The notes under the pieces were generated by a model. The model was not told the origin of the DNA and searched no databases. It saw nothing but the letters and a program-made list of their open reading frames with translations. Below are positions 17,301 to 25,224 of a stretch of 64,000 nt of DNA, piece by piece. The stretch is from Palleniella muris (GTDB taxonomy: Bacteria; Bacteroidota; Bacteroidia; Bacteroidales; Bacteroidaceae), in the NCBI RefSeq assembly GCF_004792655.1, contig NZ_SRZC01000003.1, positions 62,001-126,000 on the forward strand, written 5' to 3'. Each line of letters opens with the position of its first letter. Position 1 is the first letter of the stretch. The translations under genes and the position numbers were made by a program.

Positions 17301-18177
17301 CTATTTTGTCCAGAATCTCGCATGTATTGCTCAAAGCCTCAGGGACATCACTGAATATGGCGTTCATCTCTTCACGCGTCTTGAACCATTCCTGCTTTGA
17401 GTACAGCATTCTGTTTGGGTCATCCAAATCCGCTCCTGTAGACAGGCAGAGCAGATGGTCATGCGCTTCAGCGTTTTCCTCGTTCACAAAGTGGCAGTCA
17501 TTGGAGCAAATTAGTTTTACTCCTTCCTCTTTTGCTAATTGTATTATGACATTATTGACTTTTTGTTGTAACGGGAATGTCTCTCGATTTGCACGCTGGT
17601 TAGGGTCTGTAACCTCATGACGCTGCAGTTCAAGATAATAATCGTCGCCAAACACACTTTTATACCAGCGGAGAGTCTCTCTTGCGCCTTCAATGTCATC
17701 ATTGAGAATTTTTGCAGGCACTTCACCGGCAAGGCATGCTGAGCAGCAGACAATATCCTCATGGTATTTCTCCAAGTCATAATGGTCTGTACGTGGCTTC
17801 TTGTAAAAACCGTCAACCCATGCACGACTTACAATCTTAATGAGATTCCTGTAACCATTAAGATTCTTTGCAAGCAATATGAGGTGATAACGTTTGCGAT
17901 CTTTTTCCTTGTCCTTATCCTCCTTGTGGCGTGGCGCGACATACACCTCACATCCGAAAATAGGCTTGAAAGGCTCTTTGCCTTCTTTTTTCAAGGCGGA
18001 ATTTTTCTTGTTGCAGACATCAAACAATTCCTTAACGCCAAACATGTTGCCGTGGTCGGTTATAGCCATTCCACGCATTCCGTTGGCAATGGCTTTGTCG
18101 ACCAAAGCGCCAACAGGCGATTGACCGTCAAGTATTGAATAATAAGTATGGACGTGAAGGTGTACGAAATCTTCCAT
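14374..18177 (-). CDS. dnaE: DNA polymerase III alpha subunit
   Basis: Replicative polymerase catalytic subunit, 1267 residues. The N-terminal PHP domain has HVHTYYSILDGQSPVGALV and ITDHGNMFG. The palm has the acidic motif LPDIDTDFDDDGR and the conserved MGKKKKDIVDKMKPKFIEGG. The tail holds a helix-hairpin-helix region and an OB-fold (ITLGGIVTGIRTGFTKNGNPMGRVTIEDF). The start MEDFVHLHVHTYYS places the PHP HxH motif at residues 7-9, as expected. It has its own promoter at 18234-18264 and heads the dnaE-trxA-methyltransferase-pncB-M15 gene run. Confidence 0.97.
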   Translation of the reverse strand: MEDFVHLHVHTYYSILDGQSPVGALVDKAIANGMRGMAITDHGNMFGVKELFDVCNKKNSALKKEGKEPFKPIFGCEVYVAPRHKEDKDKEKDRKRYHLILLAKNLNGYRNLIKIVSRAWVDGFYKKPRTDHYDLEKYHEDIVCCSACLAGEVPAKILNDDIEGARETLRWYKSVFGDDYYLELQRHEVTDPNQRANRETFPLQQKVNNVIIQLAKEEGVKLICSNDCHFVNEENAEAHDHLLCLSTGADLDDPNRMLYSKQEWFKTREEMNAIFSDVPEALSNTCEILDKIETYNLDSDPIMPFFPIPKEFGVEEMWRENFSEQDLYREFTSDEYGENQLPEEEGVQKIKKLGGYDKLYRIKFEADYLGKLAYEGASRLYGNEFKVIPYGKALQPDELTAWAEENGIGKEVDERIRFELHIMKTMGFPGYFLIVQDFINSARKELGVWVGPGRGSAAGSVVAYCLGITKLDPLKYDLLFERFLNPDRISLPDIDTDFDDDGRGKVLNWVMDKYGHENCAHIITYGTMATKNSLKDVARVEKLPLDRSNALCKAIPDRLPDGLKMNLPNAIKCTPELREAEASPDKRESNTIKYAKMLEGTVRGTGIHACGFIICRDPISDHVPVSTADDPDFPNTKTAVTQYDGHVIESTGLIKMDFLGLKTLSEQKECCRIVKAVHGVDIDLDNIPIDDELTYKLYQSGRTIGTFQFESAGMQKYLRELHPTVFEDLIAMNALYRPGPMDYIPSFIARKNGKEPITYDIDITEKYLKDTYGITVYQEQVMLLSRQLANFTRGESDALRKAMGKKKKDIVDKMKPKFIEGGKKNGHDPKVLEKIWTDWEKFASYAFNKSHAACYSWVAYQTAYLKAHYPAEFMAAIMTRRKSDIREITKLMDECKAINVPCLGPDVNESYVDFGVNKKGEIRFGLAAIKGMGAGPALAIISERENNGPYKDVYDLMERVNLSLVNRKCFESLALSGAFDSFGSPRELFFALDSKGTTFMEALVRYGQLFQQEKQQAQNSLFGGFDDIEIAKPKPGQFEEWSAIEKLNKERDLVGIYLSAHPLDEYRVILENMCNTHPAELGQGADREELSQKESITLGGIVTGIRTGFTKNGNPMGRVTIEDFENSGELAFFGQDWAKWSGMMQEGCSIYITMKCAKKFQNSNYYNIDVIDVQFLQKIKEESLHRITIAIPSKQFEQSDANTTTENDISDFSTILSKKAGPTEACLEIMDSETGKSLKLRVRNTITVTGELLDFIKEHENWNYYIN

Positions 18178-18233
18178 GAAAAGTGCTTTTTATTTGTTTT
18201 GACATGACATGCCATGACAAAGATATTTCAAGG

Positions 18234-18264
18234 CAAAGTTAGGCATTTTATTTCACACCTACAA
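18234..18264 (-). promoter_or_regulatory. Promoter of the dnaE operon
   Basis: On the minus strand TTG (18264-18262), a 20-base spacer and TAACTTTG (18241-18234). A second possible -7 element, TATCTTTG, lies at 18218-18225. Confidence 0.65.
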
Positions 18265-18345
18265 CAATTTCTTCTAAAATAAACTAAAAAAGCGTGTTTT
18301 GGTCAAAAAAGACAATTTACATTCCTTATTTTAAATTAATTTTAT

Positions 18346-18353
18346 TAACTTTG
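18346..18353 (+). promoter_or_regulatory. -7 promoter element for psd-pssA
   Basis: TAACTTTG matches TAnnTTTG, 40 bases before the psd ATG. No clear upstream TTG. Confidence 0.5.
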
Positions 18354-18393
18354 CAGAAAATATAATCCAAACAAATCTAACGACCTGTTTTTA

Positions 18394-19122
18394 ATGGGAA
18401 AGAAAATGCAGAAAATCAAGCGCATAAAGCGTATCAGAATACATCGTGAGGGAAATGAAACCCTTGTTTACTCAGCATTCGTGCTTATAGCTGTCGCCGT
18501 TGTCCTATGGCGTACTTTTGAGTCACAAGTCCCTTTTTGGACTTTTGTGATTGTTTTTGGCAGCATCTGGTGTGTTGTCCTTAATTTCTTCCGATGCCCT
18601 ATACGCAAATTTCCTGTTGACAGCGAATGTAGCACAGAGTATAAAGTTGTTGCCCCTGCTGATGGAAAAATTGTTGTCATCGAAGATGTTGACGAGGATG
18701 AGTATTTCCATGAGAAGCGCAAAATGGTCAGCATCTTTATGTCATTGTTCAATGTCCATGCCAATTGGTTCCCTGTTGACGGACATGTGCTGAAAGTTGA
18801 GCATTTTGACGGAAACTACCATAAGGCGTGGTTGCCGAAGGCTGCTGCAGAGAATGAGCATGCGGATGTCATAATCGAAGCAGCAAACGGTCAGAAGATT
18901 CTTTGCCGCCAGATTGCCGGAGCTATGGCTCGGCGAATTGTCACATATGCAAAGCAAGATGACGACTGCTATATTGATGAACATTTAGGGTTCATCAAAT
19001 TCGGCTCACGTGTGGATCTCTTCCTTCCTACAGATGCAGAAATATGCGTTGAAATGGGACAAAAGACCGTTGGTGACCAGACAATAATAGCTTACTTGAA
19101 ACAGCCTGCAAAGGATATATAG
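18394..19122 (+). CDS. psd: Phosphatidylserine decarboxylase proenzyme
   Basis: Converts phosphatidylserine to phosphatidylethanolamine at the inner membrane. The 242-residue proenzyme has N-terminal hydrophobic segments (about 25-66), the core FMSLFNVHANWFPVDGHV with catalytic-type histidines, and the self-cleavage site FGSRVD (Gly204-Ser205). The serine becomes the pyruvoyl group of the small subunit. Size and the short C-terminal alpha chain fit the short bacterial/archaeal type of Psd. The next gene, pssA, makes its substrate. ATG 18394 was chosen; an in-frame ATG at 18406 is also possible. Confidence 0.95.
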   Translation: MGKKMQKIKRIKRIRIHREGNETLVYSAFVLIAVAVVLWRTFESQVPFWTFVIVFGSIWCVVLNFFRCPIRKFPVDSECSTEYKVVAPADGKIVVIEDVDEDEYFHEKRKMVSIFMSLFNVHANWFPVDGHVLKVEHFDGNYHKAWLPKAAAENEHADVIIEAANGQKILCRQIAGAMARRIVTYAKQDDDCYIDEHLGFIKFGSRVDLFLPTDAEICVEMGQKTVGDQTIIAYLKQPAKDI

Positions 19123-19182
19123 TCAGCATCTGTCTCCAAAGGAATCTTGGCAAAACAAAGGATAACTTAAATTTTAGCAAAA

Positions 19183-19887
19183 TTGAAACAGAATATTCCT
19201 AATATGATAACATCCTGCAATCTTGTTTCGGGATGTATAGCAACTTACTACGCATTTAGCGGATATGCGTCGCTTGCTTTGCTATGGATTGTTGCCGGTG
19301 CTGCATTTGATTTCTTTGACGGAATGTCAGCACGTCTGCTCAAAGTGTCCTCACCAATAGGCAAAGAGCTTGACTCTCTTGCTGACGTCATAACATTCGG
19401 CGTGGCTCCGGCGACAATACTGTTTTCTGAACTGCTTGCTATTGATTATCCGTCTTTCCTTGAGCCTTTCCGCAATGTAGTTCCATTCTTTGCATTCATA
19501 ATGGCAGCCTTTTCCGCTCTGCGATTGGCGAAATTCAATCTTGATGAGCGGCAGACAATGGGATTCATAGGTCTTCCTACACCGGCAAACGCATTGTTTT
19601 GGGGAGCACTCATAGTCGGTTATAAAAACTTTTTGGAGTCAAACGTTTATGCAGTGCCGGCACTTATTGTCTTGATGCTTGTCAGCTGCTGGCTGCTGGT
19701 TTCGGAAATACCTATGTTTGCATTGAAATTCAAGCATTGGGGAATAAGCCACCATGGCAATCCGGTAAAATATGGCTTCATCGCTTTCAGTGCTGTTGTT
19801 TTGTCAATATGGCAGATAGCCGGTATTGCCATTGTGATATTGGCATACATTGTTCTATCCGTGATTCTTGATGTCGTGAAGAAATAA
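19183..19887 (+). CDS. pssA: CDP-diacylglycerol-serine O-phosphatidyltransferase
   Basis: Phosphatidylserine synthase, an inner-membrane CDP-alcohol phosphotransferase of 234 residues. It has the diagnostic DG-x2-AR-x8-G-x3-D-x3-D motif at 46-68 (DGMSARLL...GKELDSLAD) and several transmembrane helices. The best start is TTG at 19183, giving MKQNIPNMITSCNLVSGCIA, which matches the family N-terminus. The first ATG, at 19204, would remove seven residues. It lies 60 bases after psd, making a two-step phosphatidylethanolamine unit. Confidence 0.94.
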   Translation: MKQNIPNMITSCNLVSGCIATYYAFSGYASLALLWIVAGAAFDFFDGMSARLLKVSSPIGKELDSLADVITFGVAPATILFSELLAIDYPSFLEPFRNVVPFFAFIMAAFSALRLAKFNLDERQTMGFIGLPTPANALFWGALIVGYKNFLESNVYAVPALIVLMLVSCWLLVSEIPMFALKFKHWGISHHGNPVKYGFIAFSAVVLSIWQIAGIAIVILAYIVLSVILDVVKK

Positions 19888-19929
19888 CTGCCTTTTCAAG
19901 GTCATTTTTACATAATTAGAATTAGTGAT

Positions 19930-20169
19930 ATGTTTATTATAAAATTTTTAGGCATACTTTTCTTGATTGTCGTTTTTCTTGCTGTGATATTTTTTGTCAC
20001 AGTATTGTCAAAGTTCCTGAATATATTCAGGGCATTCCGAGGGCAAGCAACCACATCAAGACATAATACAAAACAACATAACCCGACAGTTTCCGGACAG
20101 CCAAAACCACGCAACAGCAAAATAGATAAAAACGAGGGGGAATACGTTGATTTTGAGGAGATTGATTAA
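19930..20169 (+). CDS. DUF4834 family small membrane protein
   Basis: A 79-residue protein with one strong N-terminal transmembrane helix (IIKFLGILFLIVVFLAVIFFVTVL). A polar, probably disordered tail ends in EGEYVDFEEID, the conserved end of the Bacteroidetes DUF4834 family. Function unknown. It follows pssA by 42 bases, likely as the last gene of the phospholipid operon. Confidence 0.75.
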   Translation: MFIIKFLGILFLIVVFLAVIFFVTVLSKFLNIFRAFRGQATTSRHNTKQHNPTVSGQPKPRNSKIDKNEGEYVDFEEID

Positions 20170-20194
20170 AAAACCGAAACAAGGATAAACTTAG

Positions 20195-20289
20195 TATAGC
20201 AAAAGGTAGCACTTTGTATTCCAAAGTGCTACCTTTTGCTATATAAAATATAACCCTCTGTAACATGAAGTGTCACCTTTCATTTGCTA
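20195..20289. repeat. AAAGGTAAC-type repeat cluster, locus B
   Basis: A near-perfect hairpin: 20195-20216 (core AAAAGGTAGCACTTTG) and its inverted copy at 20222-20243, 22 bp per arm with a 5-base loop. A third reversed unit (AAGTGTCACCTTTCATTTGC) lies at 20269-20288. It sits between convergent DUF4834 and alkyltransferase genes and could serve as a two-way terminator. Confidence 0.85.
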
Positions 20290-20341
20290 TTGATTATTTT
20301 ATATAAATTTTTGGGTGGGGATATTGATGACAGCCATTGCT

Positions 20342-20656
20342 TCATGGCACTGATTCATCAAAGTTCCATAAGTGTTGTTTCATGTCCACATATCCGTTTG
20401 CCTTTATTATGACACCTTCGGTCTTCAGCAAATCCGCTTGTTCCGCCCATCCCGGTGCAAGTCGTCCACAACTGTTTACAACTCTATGACACGGTATGCC
20501 ATTCTTTGCAGAACATCCTTTTAACAGATGTCCCACCATGCGGGAACGGTTTGGCCACCCTGCAAGTTTAGCTACAAGTCCATAAGTCAGTACCTTACCC
20601 GCAGGAATAGCGTTCACCACCTCATAAACACCGTCTGTAAATTCCTTTTCCATCAT
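20342..20656 (-). CDS. Methylguanine-DNA methyltransferase-like (MGMT) protein
   Basis: A 104-residue protein covering only the C-terminal, DNA-binding/active domain of O6-alkylguanine-DNA alkyltransferases. The acceptor motif IPCHRVV is intact (Cys56), preceded by the helix-turn-helix and arginine finger region KLAGWPNRSRMVGHLL. It could repair O6-alkylguanine directly, unlike alkyltransferase-like proteins, which lack the cysteine. The start at 20656 (MMEKEFTDG) lies just downstream of a good promoter; a longer frame to 20713 would begin inside that promoter. Monocistronic. Confidence 0.85.
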   Translation of the reverse strand: MMEKEFTDGVYEVVNAIPAGKVLTYGLVAKLAGWPNRSRMVGHLLKGCSAKNGIPCHRVVNSCGRLAPGWAEQADLLKTEGVIIKANGYVDMKQHLWNFDESVP

Positions 20657-20682
20657 TTGTAGAATTGCTCTGTCGTATGATA

Positions 20683-20713
20683 CAAAGGTACAAAAAATAA
20701 TTGTACCCCACAA
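20683..20713 (-). promoter_or_regulatory. Promoter of the MGMT-like gene
   Basis: Minus strand TTG (20713-20711), a 20-base spacer and TACCTTTG (20690-20683). It overlaps the guaA terminator. Confidence 0.7.
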
Positions 20714-20727
20714 TAGCAGGGTACAAT
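20692..20727 (-). terminator. Terminator of guaA and the upstream gene run
   Basis: Minus strand ATTGTACCC, a 10-base loop, GGGTACAAT, then TATTTTTTG: a good intrinsic terminator 51 bases after the guaA stop. Its loop contains the TTG of the next gene's promoter. Confidence 0.75.
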
Positions 20728-20778
20728 TCCTGTATAAGTAACTATTTTTTAGTATAACTAATTTTCAACAGTCGCATA

Positions 20779-22386
20779 TTATTCCCACTCGATTGTTGAC
20801 GGTGGTTTTGAGGAGATGTCATAGCAAACGCGGTTGACCCCCTTGACTTTGTTGATAATCTCATTGGAACATTTCGCCATGAAATCGTAAGGGAGGTGAG
20901 CCCAGTCGGCAGTCATCGCGTCTGTTGAAGTTACGGCACGGAGAGCAACAGGATGCTCGTAAGTGCGCTCGTCACCCATAACGCCTACGGAACGGACTGT
21001 TGACAGAAGTACCGTTCCTGCCTGCCAGATCTGGTCGTAGAGTGAAACCTCAATCTCGCCATTCTCCATGTCTGCCGGCACTCCTGCAGCGAGGACGGCA
21101 CGTGCCTGCTCACCGGAAAGGCGTGTCTTGTATTCGCGCAGCCCGCGGATGTATATGTCATCGGCATCCTGAAGGATACGCACTTTCTCCGGTGTGATGT
21201 CGCCAAGGATACGCACAGCAAGTCCCGGTCCAGGGAACGGATGACGTGTGATGAGGTGTTCAGGCATCCCCATTGAGCGTCCGACTCGGCGCACCTCGTC
21301 CTTGAACAGCCACTGCAGTGGTTCGCAAAGAGAGAGGTGCATCTCCTTTGGAAGTCCGCCTACATTATGGTGGGACTTGATGACTTTACCCGTGATGTTC
21401 AGTGACTCAATGCGGTCAGGATAGATAGTGCCCTGTGCAAGCCATTTTGCATCCTTGATTTTCTTTGCCTCCTCATTGAAAACTTCCACAAAGTCGCGGC
21501 CGATAATCTTACGCTTCTGCTCAGGGTCAGAGACTCCGGCAAGGTCAGCGAAGAACTTCTCGCTTGCGTCCACACCGATAACATTGAGTCCGAGACACTT
21601 GTAATCCTCCATAACATCGCGGAACTCGTTCTTGCGCAGCATGCCGTGGTCAACAAAGATACATGTGAGGCGGTCGCCTATGGCTTTGTTCAGAAGCACA
21701 GCAGCAACGGAAGAGTCAACACCGCCGGAAAGACCAAGGATTACGCGGTCATCACCAATCTGCGCTTTCAACTCCTTTACTGTCGTTTCAACAAAAGAGT
21801 CCGCGCTCCAATCCTGCTTTGAGCCACAGATGCCTACAACGAAGTTCTTCAGCAACTGTGTGCCTTGGACAGAGTGGAACACTTCAGGGTGGAACTGCAC
21901 AGCCCACACCGGTTTCTCGGTGGAAGCATAAGCAGCGTACTTCACGTCAGAGGTTGACGCAATGCACTCGCAGTCCTGAGGAACAGCGGTTATGGAATCA
22001 CCGTGTGACATCCATACCTGTGAATTGTCATCAAAACCTTTGAAAAGCGCATTCTCCTTATTAATATAAGCGAGATGTGCGCGACCATATTCGCGTGTGT
22101 TCGTCTTCTCTACCTTTCCGCCGTTGGAATAGGAGTAGTACTGTGCGCCATAGCAGATTCCAAGAACCGGCAGTCTGCCGACAAACCGTGAGAGGTCTGG
22201 TTTGAAACCTTCCGGGTCATGCACAGAGAATGGTGAGCCTGAGAGAATCACGCCAATAACATCGGAGTCGTCCTCCGGATATTTGTTGTACGGCATAATC
22301 TCACAGAATGTATCAAGCTCACGGACACGGCGGCCTATCAACTGGGTTGTCTGGCTGCCAAAGTCTAAAATGATAATCTTTTGCAT
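20779..22386 (-). CDS. guaA: GMP synthase (glutamine-hydrolysing)
   Basis: Makes GMP from XMP, ATP and glutamine. The 535-residue protein has an N-terminal class I amidotransferase with Cys78 in GICYG and His166/Glu168 in QFHPE. The ATP pyrophosphatase loop LSGGVDSS is at about 219-226. The C-terminal XMP/dimerisation domain ends with the family terminus KPPSTIEWE. The start [12 protein letters not shown] is canonical. It is seven bases from the preceding nucleotidyltransferase gene and is the last gene of a long same-strand run. Confidence 0.98.
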   Translation of the reverse strand: MQKIIILDFGSQTTQLIGRRVRELDTFCEIMPYNKYPEDDSDVIGVILSGSPFSVHDPEGFKPDLSRFVGRLPVLGICYGAQYYSYSNGGKVEKTNTREYGRAHLAYINKENALFKGFDDNSQVWMSHGDSITAVPQDCECIASTSDVKYAAYASTEKPVWAVQFHPEVFHSVQGTQLLKNFVVGICGSKQDWSADSFVETTVKELKAQIGDDRVILGLSGGVDSSVAAVLLNKAIGDRLTCIFVDHGMLRKNEFRDVMEDYKCLGLNVIGVDASEKFFADLAGVSDPEQKRKIIGRDFVEVFNEEAKKIKDAKWLAQGTIYPDRIESLNITGKVIKSHHNVGGLPKEMHLSLCEPLQWLFKDEVRRVGRSMGMPEHLITRHPFPGPGLAVRILGDITPEKVRILQDADDIYIRGLREYKTRLSGEQARAVLAAGVPADMENGEIEVSLYDQIWQAGTVLLSTVRSVGVMGDERTYEHPVALRAVTSTDAMTADWAHLPYDFMAKCSNEIINKVKGVNRVCYDISSKPPSTIEWE

Positions 22387-22393
22387 TCGGTTT

Positions 22394-23179
22394 TTATAAT
22401 TGTTTTATGAATGTTGTTGCTGATTCAAGAGTTTCAAGTTTTCCGACATCAAGTATTTTGAGGTCATCCTTTTCTTCCCCTTGTATAGAAACTTTGTCAC
22501 ATACGCTGATATAGAAATCCATTATACTGAACTTTTCGGGCAAACTGTCCATCATTGCCATGACTTTTGGTGAGATAGAGTGGATGCCTGAAAATGCAAG
22601 CAGCTTTAACGGTCGGGAGTTGAGAGTCAAAGAACCGGGATTACAGCCCTTTTGCCGCAAGAGTTCGGCGTATGGGGATTTTATCTCTCCTGTTGCAATG
22701 TTTGTCCAACCTGCGAGCCGCATTTCTTGGTCGAAAAGCAGATAGCGTGAAGTCTTCCGTTGGGAGACTAACAGTGTAGCGTCATTCTTGATATTGCGTG
22801 CATAGAACTCTTGCAGGTTTGCATTGGACAGAATGTCAACGTTATGTATAAGGACATTACTATTATCATCATTATCAGCACCTTCACAGAAAAGGTGGGC
22901 AGCTTTTCTTATGCCACCTCCCGTATCCAATAGTCGGTCTGATTCATCAGATATCTTTATCGTTGATTTCCAATTGTTTCTGGTTATTGTTATAAAGTTT
23001 TTGATTTGTCCGCTGTGGTGGTGGGCATTTATGACAATAGTGTTTCCATTGCCGTCTGTTTTTTCAAGTATGTGTTGCAGCAGAGGTTTGTCTCCTATAG
23101 GGACAAGTGCTTTGGGTATTGTATCTGTCAGAGGTTTCAGTCTTGTACCAAGACCCGCAGCGAAAATCATTGTCTTCAT
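22394..23179 (-). CDS. Sugar-1-phosphate nucleotidyltransferase
   Basis: A 261-residue NTP-transferase. The signature [25 protein letters not shown] at the N-terminus binds the nucleotide, and the size fits a single-domain enzyme without a C-terminal acyltransferase. It resembles MurU-type (MurNAc-1-phosphate uridylyl) or mannose-1-phosphate guanylyltransferases; the substrate cannot be fixed by eye. Asp113 in VDIL is a candidate metal ligand. It lies between fbp and guaA with short gaps, so co-expression is likely. Confidence 0.88.
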   Translation of the reverse strand: MKTMIFAAGLGTRLKPLTDTIPKALVPIGDKPLLQHILEKTDGNGNTIVINAHHHSGQIKNFITITRNNWKSTIKISDESDRLLDTGGGIRKAAHLFCEGADNDDNSNVLIHNVDILSNANLQEFYARNIKNDATLLVSQRKTSRYLLFDQEMRLAGWTNIATGEIKSPYAELLRQKGCNPGSLTLNSRPLKLLAFSGIHSISPKVMAMMDSLPEKFSIMDFYISVCDKVSIQGEEKDDLKILDVGKLETLESATTFIKQL

Positions 23180-23228
23180 TATCGTGAATATTTTTTATAC
23201 CTTGTCGGCAAGTCAGGATTGGCGATGT

Positions 23229-25202
23229 TTATTTGTTTCTCTCCCTTTCCTTGATGAAACCATGACGGTAAGCATACAGAAGTTTGTTGAGGTTTGAGAT
23301 TTGTTCCCTAAGTTCCGCTCCTTTATCAATGTCTGCAACATGCATTCGTTTGTTTGACATCTCAATTATCTGTATTGTAGAGACAATATCCGTCCCCCTG
23401 AGCACAGCATCTTCTGCACTTGTGAACTGTTCGTGCTGAACAAGCTGGAAGCCTCGTGAATGGTAGACGAGTGTATAGCCTGCTATACCGGTCTCTTTAT
23501 GATAGGCTTCTGAAAATCCGCCATCAATAACCATGAGCTTTCCATTGGCTTTTATAGGATTTTCGCCGTTGGCGACATGAACAGGTACATGTCCGTTGAT
23601 GATGTGCCGGTTTTGTCCTGTCAGCCCGAAAGCGTCCATTATACCGTCAATGATTTTCTCATTATCGCGGAGCTTGAAATAGTATCCTTTCTCCTCTTTA
23701 TGGAGAGCTTTGTCGGCTATGAAGTAGCGTTCGAATGTTGACATTTTTGATTTGTCGAACAGGGGAGAGTCTTTTCCACACCAAAGGTACAGGAAATAGT
23801 CACGGGCATATTGCCTGTCTTCCGGTGAAGAGTCCTGCTGGAAAGCAGAGCGGACAAGCATGCCGATATTGTGCATCAACTCTTTGCCTTTCAGGAATGT
23901 GCCGGGAGTTATCTCAACTTCTTTCAGAGAGCCGTCTTCATTGAGCGGTATGGATGCGTGGAAGAGAAGATTTCCGTTATAGATGGCATACATGCATCCA
24001 TGCGAAAGCATCAATCTGATGTGCTTCTGCAGCTTCTCAGAAACACGGAATGAATGGTGCAGTCTTTTTATCAGCAATCTTTCCTCATCTGTGAGGGTTG
24101 TTCCTGTTGGGAATGTGGCATGCTGCATCTCGTAAGTTATTCCATCGACGCAACATGTGTTGTTTTCAAGGCTGACAGTGGAGATTATATCTCTGTTCTC
24201 CATATGCCAATTAGGATGTTTATGGAAAAGTTCAGCCTCAAGTTTGAATTGGATTATAGAGATTGCCTTGTGCATCATGGCTGTCAGGCGTCGTTGCTTC
24301 TTGTCAAGGCTGGTATGCTTGTCAAGCGTGATGGGTTCAAAACCTGTACATGGGTCATCACTGTAATGTTCCATGGCAAATGTGGCGAGAGGTACAAGGT
24401 TTATACCATATCCTTCCTCTATTGTGGTGAGATTTGCATACCGGAGGCATATACGGATGACATGGCAGATACATGCGTCGTTGCCGGCTCCGGCTCCCAT
24501 CCAAAGAATGTCATGGTTGCCCCACTGTATGTCCCAAGAATGATAGTTTGTAAGTGTGTCCATGATGATATGGGCTCCCGGTCCTCGGTCATATATGTCA
24601 CCAAGGATGTGAAGTAGGTCAATGGAGAGACGCTGTATGACGTTGCATATTGCGATGATAAAATCATCCGCACGCTGTGTGGAGATGATTGTCTCGATAA
24701 TGACATTAACGTATGCCGCCTTATTTTGGTCTTCTGTGCGTTCGTGGAGAAGCTCCTGTATTATATAGGAAAACTCTTCAGGCAGTGATTTCCTTACTTT
24801 TGAACGAGTGTATTTGGAGCATACATCACGGAGTACAGCAACAAGCTGATGCAACGTTATGTGATACCAGTCGCCAAGATCTTCTTCATTGGCTTTCACC
24901 AACTCAAGTTTCTGTTCCGGATAGTAAATGAGTGTGCACAGTTCCTTTTTCTCCAACTCGCGTAGTGTGTTGCCGAAAATTTCGTTCACTTTTCGCTTTA
25001 TGTTCCCCGATGCATTCTTAAGGACATGCAGGAAGGCTTCATGCTCACCATGTATGTCGGCAAGGAAATGCTCTGTGCTCTTCGGGAGATTGAGTATAGC
25101 GGAGAGGTTTATTATCTCCGTTGCTGCGGAAGATATTGTCGGAAAATTGCGCGCAAGCAATTGCAGGTAGCGCATATCCTTTTCTATTTCGTTGTTTGCC
25201 AT
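23229..25202 (-). CDS. fbp: Fructose-1,6-bisphosphatase, class III
   Basis: Gluconeogenic phosphatase of 657 residues, the size of the Firmicutes/Bacteroidetes class III enzyme and unrelated in sequence to class I Fbp. Metallophosphoesterase motifs are visible: LADIHGEHEAF, GDIYDRGPG and WGNHDILWMGA, plus the later HGCM and GHVPVH histidines that complete a two-metal site. It hydrolyses fructose-1,6-bisphosphate in the cytoplasm. It starts 22 bases after the preceding glycosyltransferase-like gene, linking sugar-phosphate supply with the nucleotidyltransferase and glycosyltransferases in this run. Confidence 0.96.
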   Translation of the reverse strand: MANNEIEKDMRYLQLLARNFPTISSAATEIINLSAILNLPKSTEHFLADIHGEHEAFLHVLKNASGNIKRKVNEIFGNTLRELEKKELCTLIYYPEQKLELVKANEEDLGDWYHITLHQLVAVLRDVCSKYTRSKVRKSLPEEFSYIIQELLHERTEDQNKAAYVNVIIETIISTQRADDFIIAICNVIQRLSIDLLHILGDIYDRGPGAHIIMDTLTNYHSWDIQWGNHDILWMGAGAGNDACICHVIRICLRYANLTTIEEGYGINLVPLATFAMEHYSDDPCTGFEPITLDKHTSLDKKQRRLTAMMHKAISIIQFKLEAELFHKHPNWHMENRDIISTVSLENNTCCVDGITYEMQHATFPTGTTLTDEERLLIKRLHHSFRVSEKLQKHIRLMLSHGCMYAIYNGNLLFHASIPLNEDGSLKEVEITPGTFLKGKELMHNIGMLVRSAFQQDSSPEDRQYARDYFLYLWCGKDSPLFDKSKMSTFERYFIADKALHKEEKGYYFKLRDNEKIIDGIMDAFGLTGQNRHIINGHVPVHVANGENPIKANGKLMVIDGGFSEAYHKETGIAGYTLVYHSRGFQLVQHEQFTSAEDAVLRGTDIVSTIQIIEMSNKRMHVADIDKGAELREQISNLNKLLYAYRHGFIKERERNK

Positions 25203-25224
25203 AGGATGCTAAGGTATATATTGA

